The position numbers were made by a program, and so were the translations under genes. From JACDBE01 sp051002015 (GTDB taxonomy: Bacteria > Actinomycetota > Acidimicrobiia > Spongiisociales > UBA5794): DNA of 23,648 nt. The DNA lies in the NCBI GenBank assembly GCA_051002015.1, contig JBPCMS010000088.1:1-23648 (forward strand), read 5' to 3'. The notes beneath the pieces were generated by a model that did not search any database, had not been told where the DNA came from, and saw nothing but the letters and a program-made list of their open reading frames with translations. Shown piece after piece: positions 14,272 through 21,113 of the stretch; the stretch's first letter is position 1, and each line of letters starts with the position of its first letter.

Positions 14272-16038
14272 ATGAGGTCGAGCGGGACGACACCCCCCAA
14301 CCTTCACCTGCTGCTGGTCGACCCCGGTGCGTTCTCCTCCTTCGACGAGGAGACCATGCATCGGTTCAAGGACCGCATCGGAGCGCTGCGCCCCCAGGCC
14401 GTGGTGGTAGGTCTCGACGGCCCGGCCGATCCCGAGCTGCCCGAGCCCGACTACCTGGTCGCCGCCGGCGGGGGGCTGATCACCCGGGTGGCCGGCGACG
14501 AGCCTGCATCCGGCTGGCCTCCCGACGAGGCCGGGCACACCGAGGCGGTCGATGAGGCGGCCGCGGTCACCTGGCTGGCCGAATCGCTGATGATCCCCCC
14601 GTCGGCGGTGGTCGCCGTCACCACCCCGGGACGACCGGCGTCGCCGCTTCCCGAGGGATGGTCGGTGATCCTGGTCGGCGAAGGGCCCGCTCCGGAAGGG
14701 GCCGCCATGGTCGAGCCCGGTCAGGGCTCCCGGCTGATGGAGGCGGTGGACGCCGCCCTCGGCGGGGGGGCGTCGACGGTGGCGGGCGACGTGTGCGACG
14801 AGGCCTTCGAGCAGGCGGTGGCCTCGCTGCGCCGCAACGTCACCCATCTGGGGTTCACCGCCGCCTCGGTGGTCGACAACGTCTTCATGGACCACGACGC
14901 CAACTATGCCGCGGTGTGGGCCCGCGACGGGGTGATGACCGGGCTGTGGGCCATGGCCCTCGACGACCCCGAGTTCGACCAAGCCTTTCGCTCCACCCTC
15001 GAGCTGCTGGCCAGGCACCAGTCCCGTTCGGGGCAGATCCCGGCGTATGTGAGGATCGAAGGCGAGGTCCCCGACTACTCGGGGATCGGGGGCATTGCCA
15101 GCATCGACTCGGTGCTCTGGTTCGTCATCGGCGTCGCCCGCTACGTGTTCCATCGGCGGGACCGGTCGTTCGGCGAGGCGTTGCTCCCCAATGTGGAGAA
15201 GGCGATGGTGTGGCTCGCCGCCCACGACTCGAACAACGACGGACTGCTCGAGGTGCCCGAGTCGTCCGACTGGATGGACCTGTTTCCCCGCAGCTACAAC
15301 GTCCTCTATGACGAGGTGCTGTGGTACCGGGCCTGCCTCGACCACGCCGCCCTGTGCTCGGCCCTCACCGGCGACCCCGGCCAGTGGGGGGACATGGCCG
15401 AACGTGTCCACGACCGGATCATCGACGTGTTCTGGCCCACCGGGAGACAGCTGATGGAGCTGGCGGGGTCGACCAGCGGCCGCTTCTCCACCGGAGAGGC
15501 CCGGTACATGCTCAGCCAGGTCACCCCGTTCGACTACTCGTGGCGGTGCGACGTGCTCGCCAACCTGCTCGCCGGGCTGTCCGGGCTGCTCGACGAGGCC
15601 AAGCTGCACCGGGTGTTCCACTTCCTGTGGGGGGTGGGGATCAACCAGCCGTACCCGGTGGCCTGCATCTACCCGCCGATCCATTCCGGGGCCGACGATT
15701 GGAAGGACTACTTCATCGTCAACTTCATGAACCTGCCCGACCATTACCACAACGGCGGGGCTTGGCCGTTCATCGGCGGGTTGTGGGTTCGTTTCCTCAA
15801 CGAGATCGGGCGTGAAGAGCTGGCCCATCTCGAGCTCACCTCGCTGGCGGAGGCCTGCAGGCTCGGGGTCTACGGGGAGTGGGAGTTCAACGAGTGGCTC
15901 CACGGGCGCACCGGGCGGCCGATGGGGAAGGCGCATCAGGCGTGGAGCGCCGCCGGCTATCTCCAGGCCTATCTGACGCTGCGCAAGGGCGCCGCCCCCA
16001 CCGATCTGGGACCCCTCGACCCCACCGACCTCAGCTGA
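14272..16038 (+). CDS. GH100-like glycosidase (neutral invertase type) with N-terminal degenerate HAD domain
   Basis: The 588-residue protein has two parts. Residues about 180-575 form an (alpha/alpha)6-type glycosidase with the order of motifs of GH100 neutral/alkaline invertases: VWARDGVMTGLWAM, IASIDSVLWF (D279), SSDWMDLFPRSYNVLYDEVLWY (trimmed; D333, D336), HNGGAWP (493-499), EWEFNEWLHG (from E536), and GKAHQAWSAAGYLQAY. Sucrose or a related fructoside is the likely substrate. Residues about 10-165 resemble a sucrose-phosphatase-type HAD domain (LLLVDPGAF, AVTWLAESLMIPPSAVVAV, GWSVILVGEG). The second motif I Asp, the Lys motif and the GDxxND motif are gone, so the domain cannot be a normal phosphatase. 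It is convergent with a synthase-phosphatase pair for a similar sugar. Confidence 0.82.
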   Translation: MRSSGTTPPNLHLLLVDPGAFSSFDEETMHRFKDRIGALRPQAVVVGLDGPADPELPEPDYLVAAGGGLITRVAGDEPASGWPPDEAGHTEAVDEAAAVTWLAESLMIPPSAVVAVTTPGRPASPLPEGWSVILVGEGPAPEGAAMVEPGQGSRLMEAVDAALGGGASTVAGDVCDEAFEQAVASLRRNVTHLGFTAASVVDNVFMDHDANYAAVWARDGVMTGLWAMALDDPEFDQAFRSTLELLARHQSRSGQIPAYVRIEGEVPDYSGIGGIASIDSVLWFVIGVARYVFHRRDRSFGEALLPNVEKAMVWLAAHDSNNDGLLEVPESSDWMDLFPRSYNVLYDEVLWYRACLDHAALCSALTGDPGQWGDMAERVHDRIIDVFWPTGRQLMELAGSTSGRFSTGEARYMLSQVTPFDYSWRCDVLANLLAGLSGLLDEAKLHRVFHFLWGVGINQPYPVACIYPPIHSGADDWKDYFIVNFMNLPDHYHNGGAWPFIGGLWVRFLNEIGREELAHLELTSLAEACRLGVYGEWEFNEWLHGRTGRPMGKAHQAWSAAGYLQAYLTLRKGAAPTDLGPLDPTDLS

Positions 16039-16046
16039 GTGACCCA

Positions 16047-16071
16047 GCCCGGCCCGGCCCGGCCCGGCCCG
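16047..16071. repeat. Pentanucleotide tandem repeat (GCCCG)x5
   Basis: Five perfect GCCCG units just after the GH100-like stop, followed by a GC-rich stretch. It is too short and lacks the spacers of a CRISPR array; replication slippage is a likely origin. Confidence 0.8.
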
Positions 16072-16081
16072 ACGGGGCGCG

Positions 16082-16106
16082 GCGCGGCGAACCTTAGGTT
16101 CTGCGC
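16082..16106. terminator. Candidate bidirectional hairpin between convergent genes
   Basis: GAACC (16089-16093), TTA, GGTTC (16097-16101) is a perfect 5-bp stem, possibly extended by GCGC on both flanks. No U-tract follows on either strand, so termination is only suggested by its place between convergent genes. Confidence 0.35.
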
Positions 16107-16148
16107 ACCCCTGGCGGTAATCCGCTGAAGTTCGGGGAAGACGGCGGG

Positions 16149-16182
16149 ACACTTCGGCGCTCATCACACTTCGGCGCTCATC
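16149..16182. repeat. 17-bp tandem duplication at glycosyltransferase 3' end
   Basis: Two perfect, adjacent copies of ACACTTCGGCGCTCATC (16149-16165 and 16166-16182). The second copy runs into the stop codon of the glycosyltransferase gene on the minus strand. There are only two units. Confidence 0.85.
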
Positions 16183-17485
16183 ACCCCGAGGAGCTCGCCC
16201 GCGGGTCGAGCCGGCGGCGGTGGCGCAGGTAGTCGTCCTGCACCCGTTCCACCAGCGCCGCCGTCTGCTTGGCGATCCCCCGCCAGCCGAACTCGGTTCG
16301 GGCCAGCCGGGCACCCTCGACGGACAGGTGCTGGCGGAGGCGCTCGTAGCGCAGGGGGAGGCCGAGCATCGTGGCGAACTCCGCCGGTCGGTTGGGATCG
16401 GCATACAGGGCGTGGACCCCGAACTCGATGTGCTCCTGGAGGCCGCCGTGGATGGTGATCACCGTGGGTGCCCCGCACGCCATCGCCTCCACCGCCGTCA
16501 TCCCGAAGGGCTCGTAGCGGGAGGGGAGGGTGAAAACCGGCGCCGCCCGGTAGTGGTCGGCCATCTCGTCGTCGGGAACGTACCCGCGCCACTCGATGGC
16601 GTCGGACACACCCAGATCGGCGGCCAGCTTCTCCCAGCGCCGGATCACCCGGCGGTCCCTGCCGTTGTCCGCCCCCACGGCGAGCTGCAGCCGGGCGTCG
16701 CCGACCTCGGCCCTGAGGAGGGGAAGGGCGCGGATCAGCAGGTCGTATCCCTTGTTGGTGGCGGCCCGACCCACCGTATAGACATCGTGTGGGCCGAAGC
16801 CGAGCCTGCTGCGGAGCGCCCGCTCGGTCCGAGCCGGTACCGGGGTGTAGGTGGACTCGTCGATGCCGGGCGGGATCATCGTCACCCGCTCCTTGGGTAC
16901 CTCGTTACCGTCCACCAGCAGATCGACCTGCTGGTAGGTGGTGGCGACGACATGGTCGCTGCGGCGGTAGACGAGGAACTCCTTCTTCACCCGCTCCTCG
17001 AAGCGGTAGTCGGACAGGTCCTCGCCGGACCGCGCCATGTCCTGCCGCTTCCACGACCCCAGCGAGTGGGGGGTGTGGACGTGAGGGATGCGCAGCTCCT
17101 CGGCGATGCTCACCCCGGCCCATCCGGCATCCCAGTAGTGGGTGAGGACGGCGTCGTATCCGCGGCGCTCGACCCTCGGGTCGGCGAGGAAGCGTCCCAC
17201 GAACTCGCCGAGGTGGTCGTGCATGTCCTCCTTGCGGATGAAGTCGGGGCCGCCGAACGGCACCCGCCACATCCGGATGTGGTCGCCCATGGGCTCGGAG
17301 ACCGGCTGACGCTCGAAGCGGCGGGTGACGATGTCGACCCGGTACCCCAGCTCGGCGAGATGGCGGCTCAGCTCGAGGACGAACACCACCTGGCCGCCGG
17401 TGTCGGGCTTGCCCAGCTCGGGCGTGGCGCCAACGTACCCGTGGAGCGACATCACCAGCAGGGTGCCCCGGCGCTTGACGGTCAT
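16181..17485 (-). CDS. GT4 glycosyltransferase, mannosylfructose-/sucrose-phosphate synthase-like
   Basis: The 434-residue GT-B enzyme has an N-terminal domain LHGYVGATPELGKPDTGGQ (G30-G31-Q32) and LELSRHLAELGYRVDIVTRR, then GGPDFIRKEDMHDHL, THYWDAGWAG, HTPHSLGSWKRQDM, and the C-terminal donor-binding RYEPFGMTAVEAMACG with the paired Glu of the E-x7-E type. From remembered family sequences it is closest in wording to Agrobacterium mannosylfructose-phosphate synthase (MfpsA), with sucrose-phosphate synthase next. It would join a sugar nucleotide (GDP-mannose or a glucose nucleotide) to fructose-6-phosphate. Its ATG overlaps the stop of the HAD phosphatase (ATGA). The product could be an osmolyte. 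Donor choice is not readable. Confidence 0.82.
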   Translation of the reverse strand: MTVKRRGTLLVMSLHGYVGATPELGKPDTGGQVVFVLELSRHLAELGYRVDIVTRRFERQPVSEPMGDHIRMWRVPFGGPDFIRKEDMHDHLGEFVGRFLADPRVERRGYDAVLTHYWDAGWAGVSIAEELRIPHVHTPHSLGSWKRQDMARSGEDLSDYRFEERVKKEFLVYRRSDHVVATTYQQVDLLVDGNEVPKERVTMIPPGIDESTYTPVPARTERALRSRLGFGPHDVYTVGRAATNKGYDLLIRALPLLRAEVGDARLQLAVGADNGRDRRVIRRWEKLAADLGVSDAIEWRGYVPDDEMADHYRAAPVFTLPSRYEPFGMTAVEAMACGAPTVITIHGGLQEHIEFGVHALYADPNRPAEFATMLGLPLRYERLRQHLSVEGARLARTEFGWRGIAKQTAALVERVQDDYLRHRRRLDPRASSSG

Positions 17486-18222
17486 CGCCCCGCACCGCCT
17501 TGGAGGATGCCGGTGGCTAGCAGACCCTCCAGGATCCCGGCGGCGTGCGGCGCCGCCGCCACATAGACCCGGCCGCCGCCGATGGCATGGCGCAGCTGGG
17601 GGGTGGCGTTGGCGACGGCGATGGCTCTCGGCGCCGCCAGCAGCAGCGTTGCGTCGTTGGCGCCATCCCCGGCCGCCACCACGGCACCGGGGTCGATCCC
17701 GAGCTGCTCGGCCAGGTACCGGATCGGAGCCTCCTTGCCTGCGGTCACCGGGATCACGTCGAAGTCGTCGGGCGCCGAGCGGACGAAGCGGGCGGCGACC
17801 CCGGTGGCGCCGATCCGGCGCTCCGCCTCGGTCCATGCCTCCTCGGGCACGGCGAAACTTGCCTTGAACGGCGTCTGCAGCTCGTCGGCGTGGCCCGGCC
17901 AGCCCAGCCGTGCCATGACCTGGTCGATGGGGTGGCGATCCCACCCGGCGAAGCGTTCCTGCCACCGGTGCCGGGGCATGCCCTCGACCTCGATCTCGGT
18001 GCCGAGCGCCCCCACCATGGCGTCGGGTTCGACGGTGACGGTGAGCTGGGCGATGGTCTTGGCGACCGAAGCGATGGGCCTGCTCGAGTTGAGGGCGAGC
18101 CGCACCGTGCCGGCATCCGCCAGTGCCTCGATCAGGGTGCGCAGTGCCCGGTCGTCCCCGGTCAGGGTGTCGTCGACGTCGCTGATCAACAGCCAGCGTG
18201 CTCGGTCGGGAATCGCGCTCAC
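17482..18222 (-). CDS. HAD phosphatase, sucrose-/mannosylfructose-phosphate phosphatase-like
   Basis: The 246-residue Cof-type HAD hydrolase has motif I SDVDDTLTG (D15, D17), motif II NSSRP, motif III Lys in TAGKEAP and motif IV GDGANDATLL (about 195-204), all intact. The cap region between them fits the sucrose-phosphatase family. It is the first gene of a two-gene unit with the glycosyltransferase, and would remove the phosphate from its disaccharide-phosphate product. The size agrees with MfpsB-type phosphatases (about 248). The GTG at 18222 directly follows GGGGGAGG, which is too close for normal spacing; TAGGGT at 18244-18249 could be the -10. The start is therefore a little uncertain. 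Confidence 0.83.
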   Translation of the reverse strand: MSAIPDRARWLLISDVDDTLTGDDRALRTLIEALADAGTVRLALNSSRPIASVAKTIAQLTVTVEPDAMVGALGTEIEVEGMPRHRWQERFAGWDRHPIDQVMARLGWPGHADELQTPFKASFAVPEEAWTEAERRIGATGVAARFVRSAPDDFDVIPVTAGKEAPIRYLAEQLGIDPGAVVAAGDGANDATLLLAAPRAIAVANATPQLRHAIGGGRVYVAAAPHAAGILEGLLATGILQGGAGR

Positions 18223-18243
18223 CTCCCCCGGGCCGGTCGTACC

Positions 18244-18249
18244 ACCCTA
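18244..18249 (-). promoter_or_regulatory. Candidate -10 element of the phosphatase-glycosyltransferase operon
   Basis: TAGGGT on the minus strand, 21 nt before the GTG at 18222. Weak match with no clear -35. Confidence 0.3.
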
Positions 18250-18277
18250 GGGAGGAGGGGAGGCATGGCCAACCCGG

Positions 18278-18283
18278 TAGCCT
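18278..18283 (+). promoter_or_regulatory. -10 element of HIT gene promoter
   Basis: TAGCCT, 7 nt before the GTG at 18291; identical hexamer and spacing to ctaA. Leaderless layout, and it decides the GTG start. Confidence 0.5.
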
Positions 18284-18290
18284 GCCGATC

Positions 18291-18716
18291 GTGCCCTCCG
18301 TCTTCACCATGATCATCGACGGCGATCTTCCCGGGCGGTTCGTCTGGAAGGACGATCGCTGCGTCGCTTTCCTGTCGATCAACCCGATCGCAGACGGCCA
18401 TGTGCTGGTGGTGCCCCGCCACCAGGTCGACCATTGGATCGACGCCGAGCCCGATCTGCTCGCCCACCTGACCGCCGTCTCCCGGGTGATCGGGCAGGCG
18501 CTCCAGGCGGCGTTCCGGAGGACCAGGATCGCCATGGTCATCGTCGGGCTCGAGGTTCCCCACCTCCACATCCACCTGGCCCCCATCGACACCATGGGCG
18601 ATCTCGACTTCGCTCTGGCCGACCAGGCGCCGGATCCCGACCACCTCGATGAGGTGGCGGACCGCATCCGGGAGGCGCTGCGCCCTCTCGGGCGTCCCGA
18701 GACCGACCAAGGCTGA
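18291..18716 (+). CDS. HIT-family nucleotide hydrolase/transferase
   Basis: The 141-residue cytosolic histidine triad protein has the catalytic motif HLHIHLAP (about residues 87-94) and the family lead-in FLSINPIADGHVLVVPRHQVDHW. HIT proteins hydrolyse or transfer nucleoside phosphoramidates and similar compounds; the precise substrate is unknown. The GTG at 18291 is favoured by the -10 element 7 nt upstream and the start VFTMIIDGDLPGRFVW, although an ATG at 18309 is possible. It is divergent from the sugar phosphatase operon and followed by the MFS gene, which appears to have its own promoter. Confidence 0.9.
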   Translation: MPSVFTMIIDGDLPGRFVWKDDRCVAFLSINPIADGHVLVVPRHQVDHWIDAEPDLLAHLTAVSRVIGQALQAAFRRTRIAMVIVGLEVPHLHIHLAPIDTMGDLDFALADQAPDPDHLDEVADRIREALRPLGRPETDQG

Positions 18717-18737
18717 GCCATTCCACCGGGCCGGCGC

Positions 18738-18743
18738 TACGTT
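18738..18743 (+). promoter_or_regulatory. -10 element of MFS gene promoter
   Basis: TACGTT, 6 nt before the GTG at 18750; leaderless layout. Confidence 0.45.
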
Positions 18744-18749
18744 GGACCC

Positions 18750-20096
18750 GTGTTCGATGATCAGGACGCAACGCCGCATACCGCGGCCGATGGGCAGCAA
18801 CGCCGCCGCCGGCTGGGTCGGGCGGTCCGCACCTCCTCGGTGATCGTCGCCAGCCGGGTGGCGGCCACGTTCGGGTCGCGCGGGGCGGGGTTCTCCCGGC
18901 TGGCTTCCTCGCACGCCGGGTCGGTCGCCGGCGACACCCTGGTCGCCCTCGCCCTCGCCGGCACCCTCTTCTTCTCGGTGCCCTCCACCGAGGCCCGGCA
19001 GAACATGGCGGTCTACCTGCTGATCACCTTGGCCCCGTTCGCCGTGCTCGGGCCCCTTCTCGGCCGGGTCTACGAGCGTTTCCCCGGCGCCTATCGCAGC
19101 GGGATGGTGCTCAGCTCGTCGTTGCGGGCCGTCATCGCCCTCACCATGGGGCTGGCCCTCGACTCGGTGGTGCTCTTCCCGCTCGCCTTCACCCTGCTGG
19201 TGCTCTCCCGCTTCCACGGGATCAGCCGGTCGAGCGTGCTCCCGGTGGTGCTGGAGAGACGTGAAGAGCTGGTGTCCGGCAATGCCCACATCGCCAGGCT
19301 GGGGGTGCTTGGCGGCGCCGTCGTCGCCCCGCTGGGGGTGCTGGCGGGATGGCTGGACGCCCCGTGGCTGGGGCTGATCCTGGCCGCCATCGTCTATGCG
19401 TGGTCGGCGCTCGCCGCCGGGCACCTCCCCGTCATCGACATTGCCCGCAGCCCCCGCCACGGAAGGGAACGGGTCGCCATCCCCCGGCCGGCCCGGCTCG
19501 CCCGGTTCGCCACCGCCGCCGTGCGGTTCCTCAACGGCTACCTGATGTTGCTGGTCGCCTTCGCCTTCCGCGACGCAGATGCGGGCGCCGTCGACTTCGG
19601 GTTCCTGATCGCGGCGGGTGGTCTCGGCTACCTGGTGGCGGCGATGCTCACCCCGCTGCTGGAGCGACGCCTCGCCGAGGAGCCGATGGTGATGACCGGG
19701 CTGGCGCTGGAGGCGGGCGCCGCCTTCGTCGCCGCCCAGGCGTTCGGGTTGCCGGCGGCTGCGGCGCTGGCCGCCGCCGCCGGTCTCGCCTGGGGCACCG
19801 CCAAGTTCGGGTTCGACGGGTTGCTCCAGTCGGCGGTCCCCATGGATGCCCGGGGCAGGGCCTTCACCAACAGCGAGACCATGTTCCAGATCGCCTGGGT
19901 CATCGGCGCCCTGCTCCCCATCGTCCCCGCCATCCCGGTCGAGCTGGGGCTGTCCCTGGCGGGGATCGCCGCCCTCGCCATCCAGGTGATCTATGTGGCC
20001 GCGTTGATGCCGACCGCCGTGGAGCGACGCGACGCCGAGCTGGGAAGGTCTGCGGATGGACCCGAGCCGGACGGCGGGGTTCTCGACGTGATGTGA
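18750..20096 (+). CDS. Major facilitator superfamily transporter
   Basis: This 448-residue membrane protein has a hydrophilic N-terminus of about 30 residues (rich in Arg) and about twelve hydrophobic segments. Between the first helices lies LLGRVYERFPGAYRSG, a weak equivalent of the MFS loop motif. No substrate can be given; efflux-type MFS proteins with this layout are frequent in actinobacteria. The GTG at 18750 follows a -10 hexamer by 6 nt. The last codons (VLDVM) and the stop lie in the first copy of a 33-bp direct repeat that recurs 1 kb downstream. So the original neighbour of this gene was probably the convergent hflX. Confidence 0.82.
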   Translation: MFDDQDATPHTAADGQQRRRRLGRAVRTSSVIVASRVAATFGSRGAGFSRLASSHAGSVAGDTLVALALAGTLFFSVPSTEARQNMAVYLLITLAPFAVLGPLLGRVYERFPGAYRSGMVLSSSLRAVIALTMGLALDSVVLFPLAFTLLVLSRFHGISRSSVLPVVLERREELVSGNAHIARLGVLGGAVVAPLGVLAGWLDAPWLGLILAAIVYAWSALAAGHLPVIDIARSPRHGRERVAIPRPARLARFATAAVRFLNGYLMLLVAFAFRDADAGAVDFGFLIAAGGLGYLVAAMLTPLLERRLAEEPMVMTGLALEAGAAFVAAQAFGLPAAAALAAAAGLAWGTAKFGFDGLLQSAVPMDARGRAFTNSETMFQIAWVIGALLPIVPAIPVELGLSLAGIAALAIQVIYVAALMPTAVERRDAELGRSADGPEPDGGVLDVM

Positions 20097-20116
20097 CACC
20101 GGCCAACGGCGGCCGG
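20082..20116. repeat. Direct repeat R1, with hairpin, left end of 1-kb island
   Basis: CTCGACGTGATGTGAC (20082-20097), two extra bases AC, then CGGCCAACGGCGGCCGG (20100-20116). The second part forms a hairpin (CCGGCC 20099-20104 with GGCCGG 20111-20116) suited to termination after the MFS gene. It matches R2 at 21081-21113 except for the AC insertion. Confidence 0.85.
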
Positions 20117-20144
20117 GGCGAAGGTCGCTGGCACACAACTCACC

Positions 20145-20173
20145 TTGCGCAGTGACAACGTATCTTGTAGAGA
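20145..20173 (+). promoter_or_regulatory. Candidate promoter of Mrr_N-like gene
   Basis: TTGCGC (20145-20150), 17-nt spacer, TAGAGA (20168-20173). The mRNA would have a leader of about 50 nt, unlike most genes of the window. Confidence 0.35.
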
Positions 20174-20231
20174 GCCCTTGTAGCCGGAGCTGGCTGCCGG
20201 CGCGGCACAGACCTCCGGTGCCCGAGCGCCC

Positions 20232-20588
20232 ATGACCCGGAGGCGGGCTGGGTCACCGAGTTCCAAGTCGGGCAAGAAGCGCACCCGAGCACCGAAGGGT
20301 TCGATGCTTCCCGAGCCGGAGTACGAGGTCGCGATTCTCCGTGCCCTGAAGCAGATGGGTGGTCGGGGCCCGACGAGCGAGGTGATTGCACTGGTCGAGA
20401 AGGAACTCGACCCAAAGCTGACGGATGTGGACCGCGAGAAGCTGTCCACCGGAGTTGTGCGGTGGAAGAACCGGGCTCAGTTCGTGCGCCTCAAGCTGGT
20501 CGAGGGGGGCGAGATGGTGTCAGGCTCACCACGGGGGACTTGGGAGATCTCCGAGCTTGGGCGCAAGCGCCCGGCGGTGCATGGCTGA
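20232..20588 (+). CDS. Stand-alone Mrr_N-like winged-helix protein
   Basis: The 118-residue basic protein has a Lys/Arg/Ser-rich start (1-24), then LPEPEYEVAILRALKQMGG, a helical stretch with KELDPKLTDVDREKLSTG, and VRWKNRAQFVRLKLVEGG followed by GTWEISELGRK. This is the order of the Mrr N-terminal winged-helix domain that usually precedes a restriction nuclease domain. Here no nuclease domain follows: the frame ends 10 residues after the wing. It could be a regulator, or the DNA-binding fragment of a lost restriction enzyme. Third codon positions contain far more A and T than in flanking genes, which suggests acquisition. An ATG at 20304 is an alternative start that would skip the basic tail. 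Confidence 0.7.
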   Translation: MTRRRAGSPSSKSGKKRTRAPKGSMLPEPEYEVAILRALKQMGGRGPTSEVIALVEKELDPKLTDVDREKLSTGVVRWKNRAQFVRLKLVEGGEMVSGSPRGTWEISELGRKRPAVHG

Positions 20589-20721
20589 TGCCTCCGCGGC
20601 AACCGACCGGGTCAGTCACCAACGTCAGGAGACTGGCGCAGGTGGTACACCTTGAACACCTGGTGAGTGGATCGGCGCGGAACGCAGCAGCGGCTGCGAT
20701 GGTCACGCCGGTGGCTGTCCG
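20589..20721. other. Gap between the two island genes
   Basis: No convincing gene. CAGGTG (20640-20645 area) and CACCTG form a short inverted repeat with a 12-nt spacer that could be an operator for the following toxin-like gene; weak evidence. Confidence 0.25.
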
Positions 20722-21090
20722 ATGGCGGGAAGGTGGACGCCCGAACCCTTTGTGGCCGATGACGGAACTATTCCCTTCCGACGCTTCATCGACGGCCTGT
20801 GGGACTTCAAGTTCATCGCGCTCGACGCTGCCATCGAGCGCGTGCTGTCGATGCGAGGGATCGACCTTGCCCGTACCGAGTGGCTGAAACCGCTGGGCGA
20901 GGGCCTCCACGAGTTCCGGGTACGGCACGACGCCGACGAGATCGCCCACATGTTCGGCGGCGAGGTACCCGAAGCCGCGGGCCCCGCGGAGAAGGTGCTC
21001 CTCCGCGCCTTCGTCCACTTCTACGGCGACAGGGTGATCCTCCTCGCTGAGGTCACTCCACTCGCACCGCACCTGCGTAGCTCGACGTGA
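20722..21090 (+). CDS. Gp49/HigB-like toxin of RelE superfamily, C-terminus altered
   Basis: The 122-residue frame reads as a phage-derived Gp49/HigB-type mRNA interferase: FRRFIDGL, ALDAAIERVL, WLKPLGEGLHEFRVRHDADE, then VLLRAFVHFYGDRVILLAEV. Family members normally continue with HGFxKKTQKTP and a basic helix; here the last ten residues (TPLAPHLRSST and stop) are unrelated, and the frame ends in repeat R2. So the toxin has probably lost its C-terminal residues through the recombination that made the island border. An insertion of about ten residues (FGGEVPEAAGPAE) lies before the last strand. No antitoxin is adjacent; the Mrr_N-like gene upstream is separated by 133 nt. The function may be lost. 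Confidence 0.6.
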   Translation: MAGRWTPEPFVADDGTIPFRRFIDGLWDFKFIALDAAIERVLSMRGIDLARTEWLKPLGEGLHEFRVRHDADEIAHMFGGEVPEAAGPAEKVLLRAFVHFYGDRVILLAEVTPLAPHLRSST

Positions 21091-21113
21091 TGTGACCGGC
21101 CAACGGCGGCCGG
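21081..21113. repeat. Direct repeat R2, with hairpin, right end of 1-kb island
   Basis: CTCGACGTGATGTGAC then CGGCCAACGGCGGCCGG without the AC insertion of R1. Arms GACCGGCC (21094-21101) and GGCCGGTC (21108-21115) give an 8-bp stem that reaches the hflX stop codon, so it serves as terminator for convergent genes. Confidence 0.85.

Noticed and set aside
16047..16182. CRISPR-like or phage attachment repeat
   Set aside because: Units are 5 nt and 17 nt, directly adjacent, without spacers, leader, cas genes or integrase.
20581..20655. Small frame of 24 codons after the Mrr_N-like gene
   Set aside because: No ribosome binding site, no recognisable motif, and such frames are frequent by chance.
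20232..21090. A toxin-antitoxin pair made of the Mrr_N-like and Gp49-like genes
   Set aside because: There are 133 nt between them, the first protein does not resemble a HigA-type antitoxin, and the toxin lacks its normal C-terminus.
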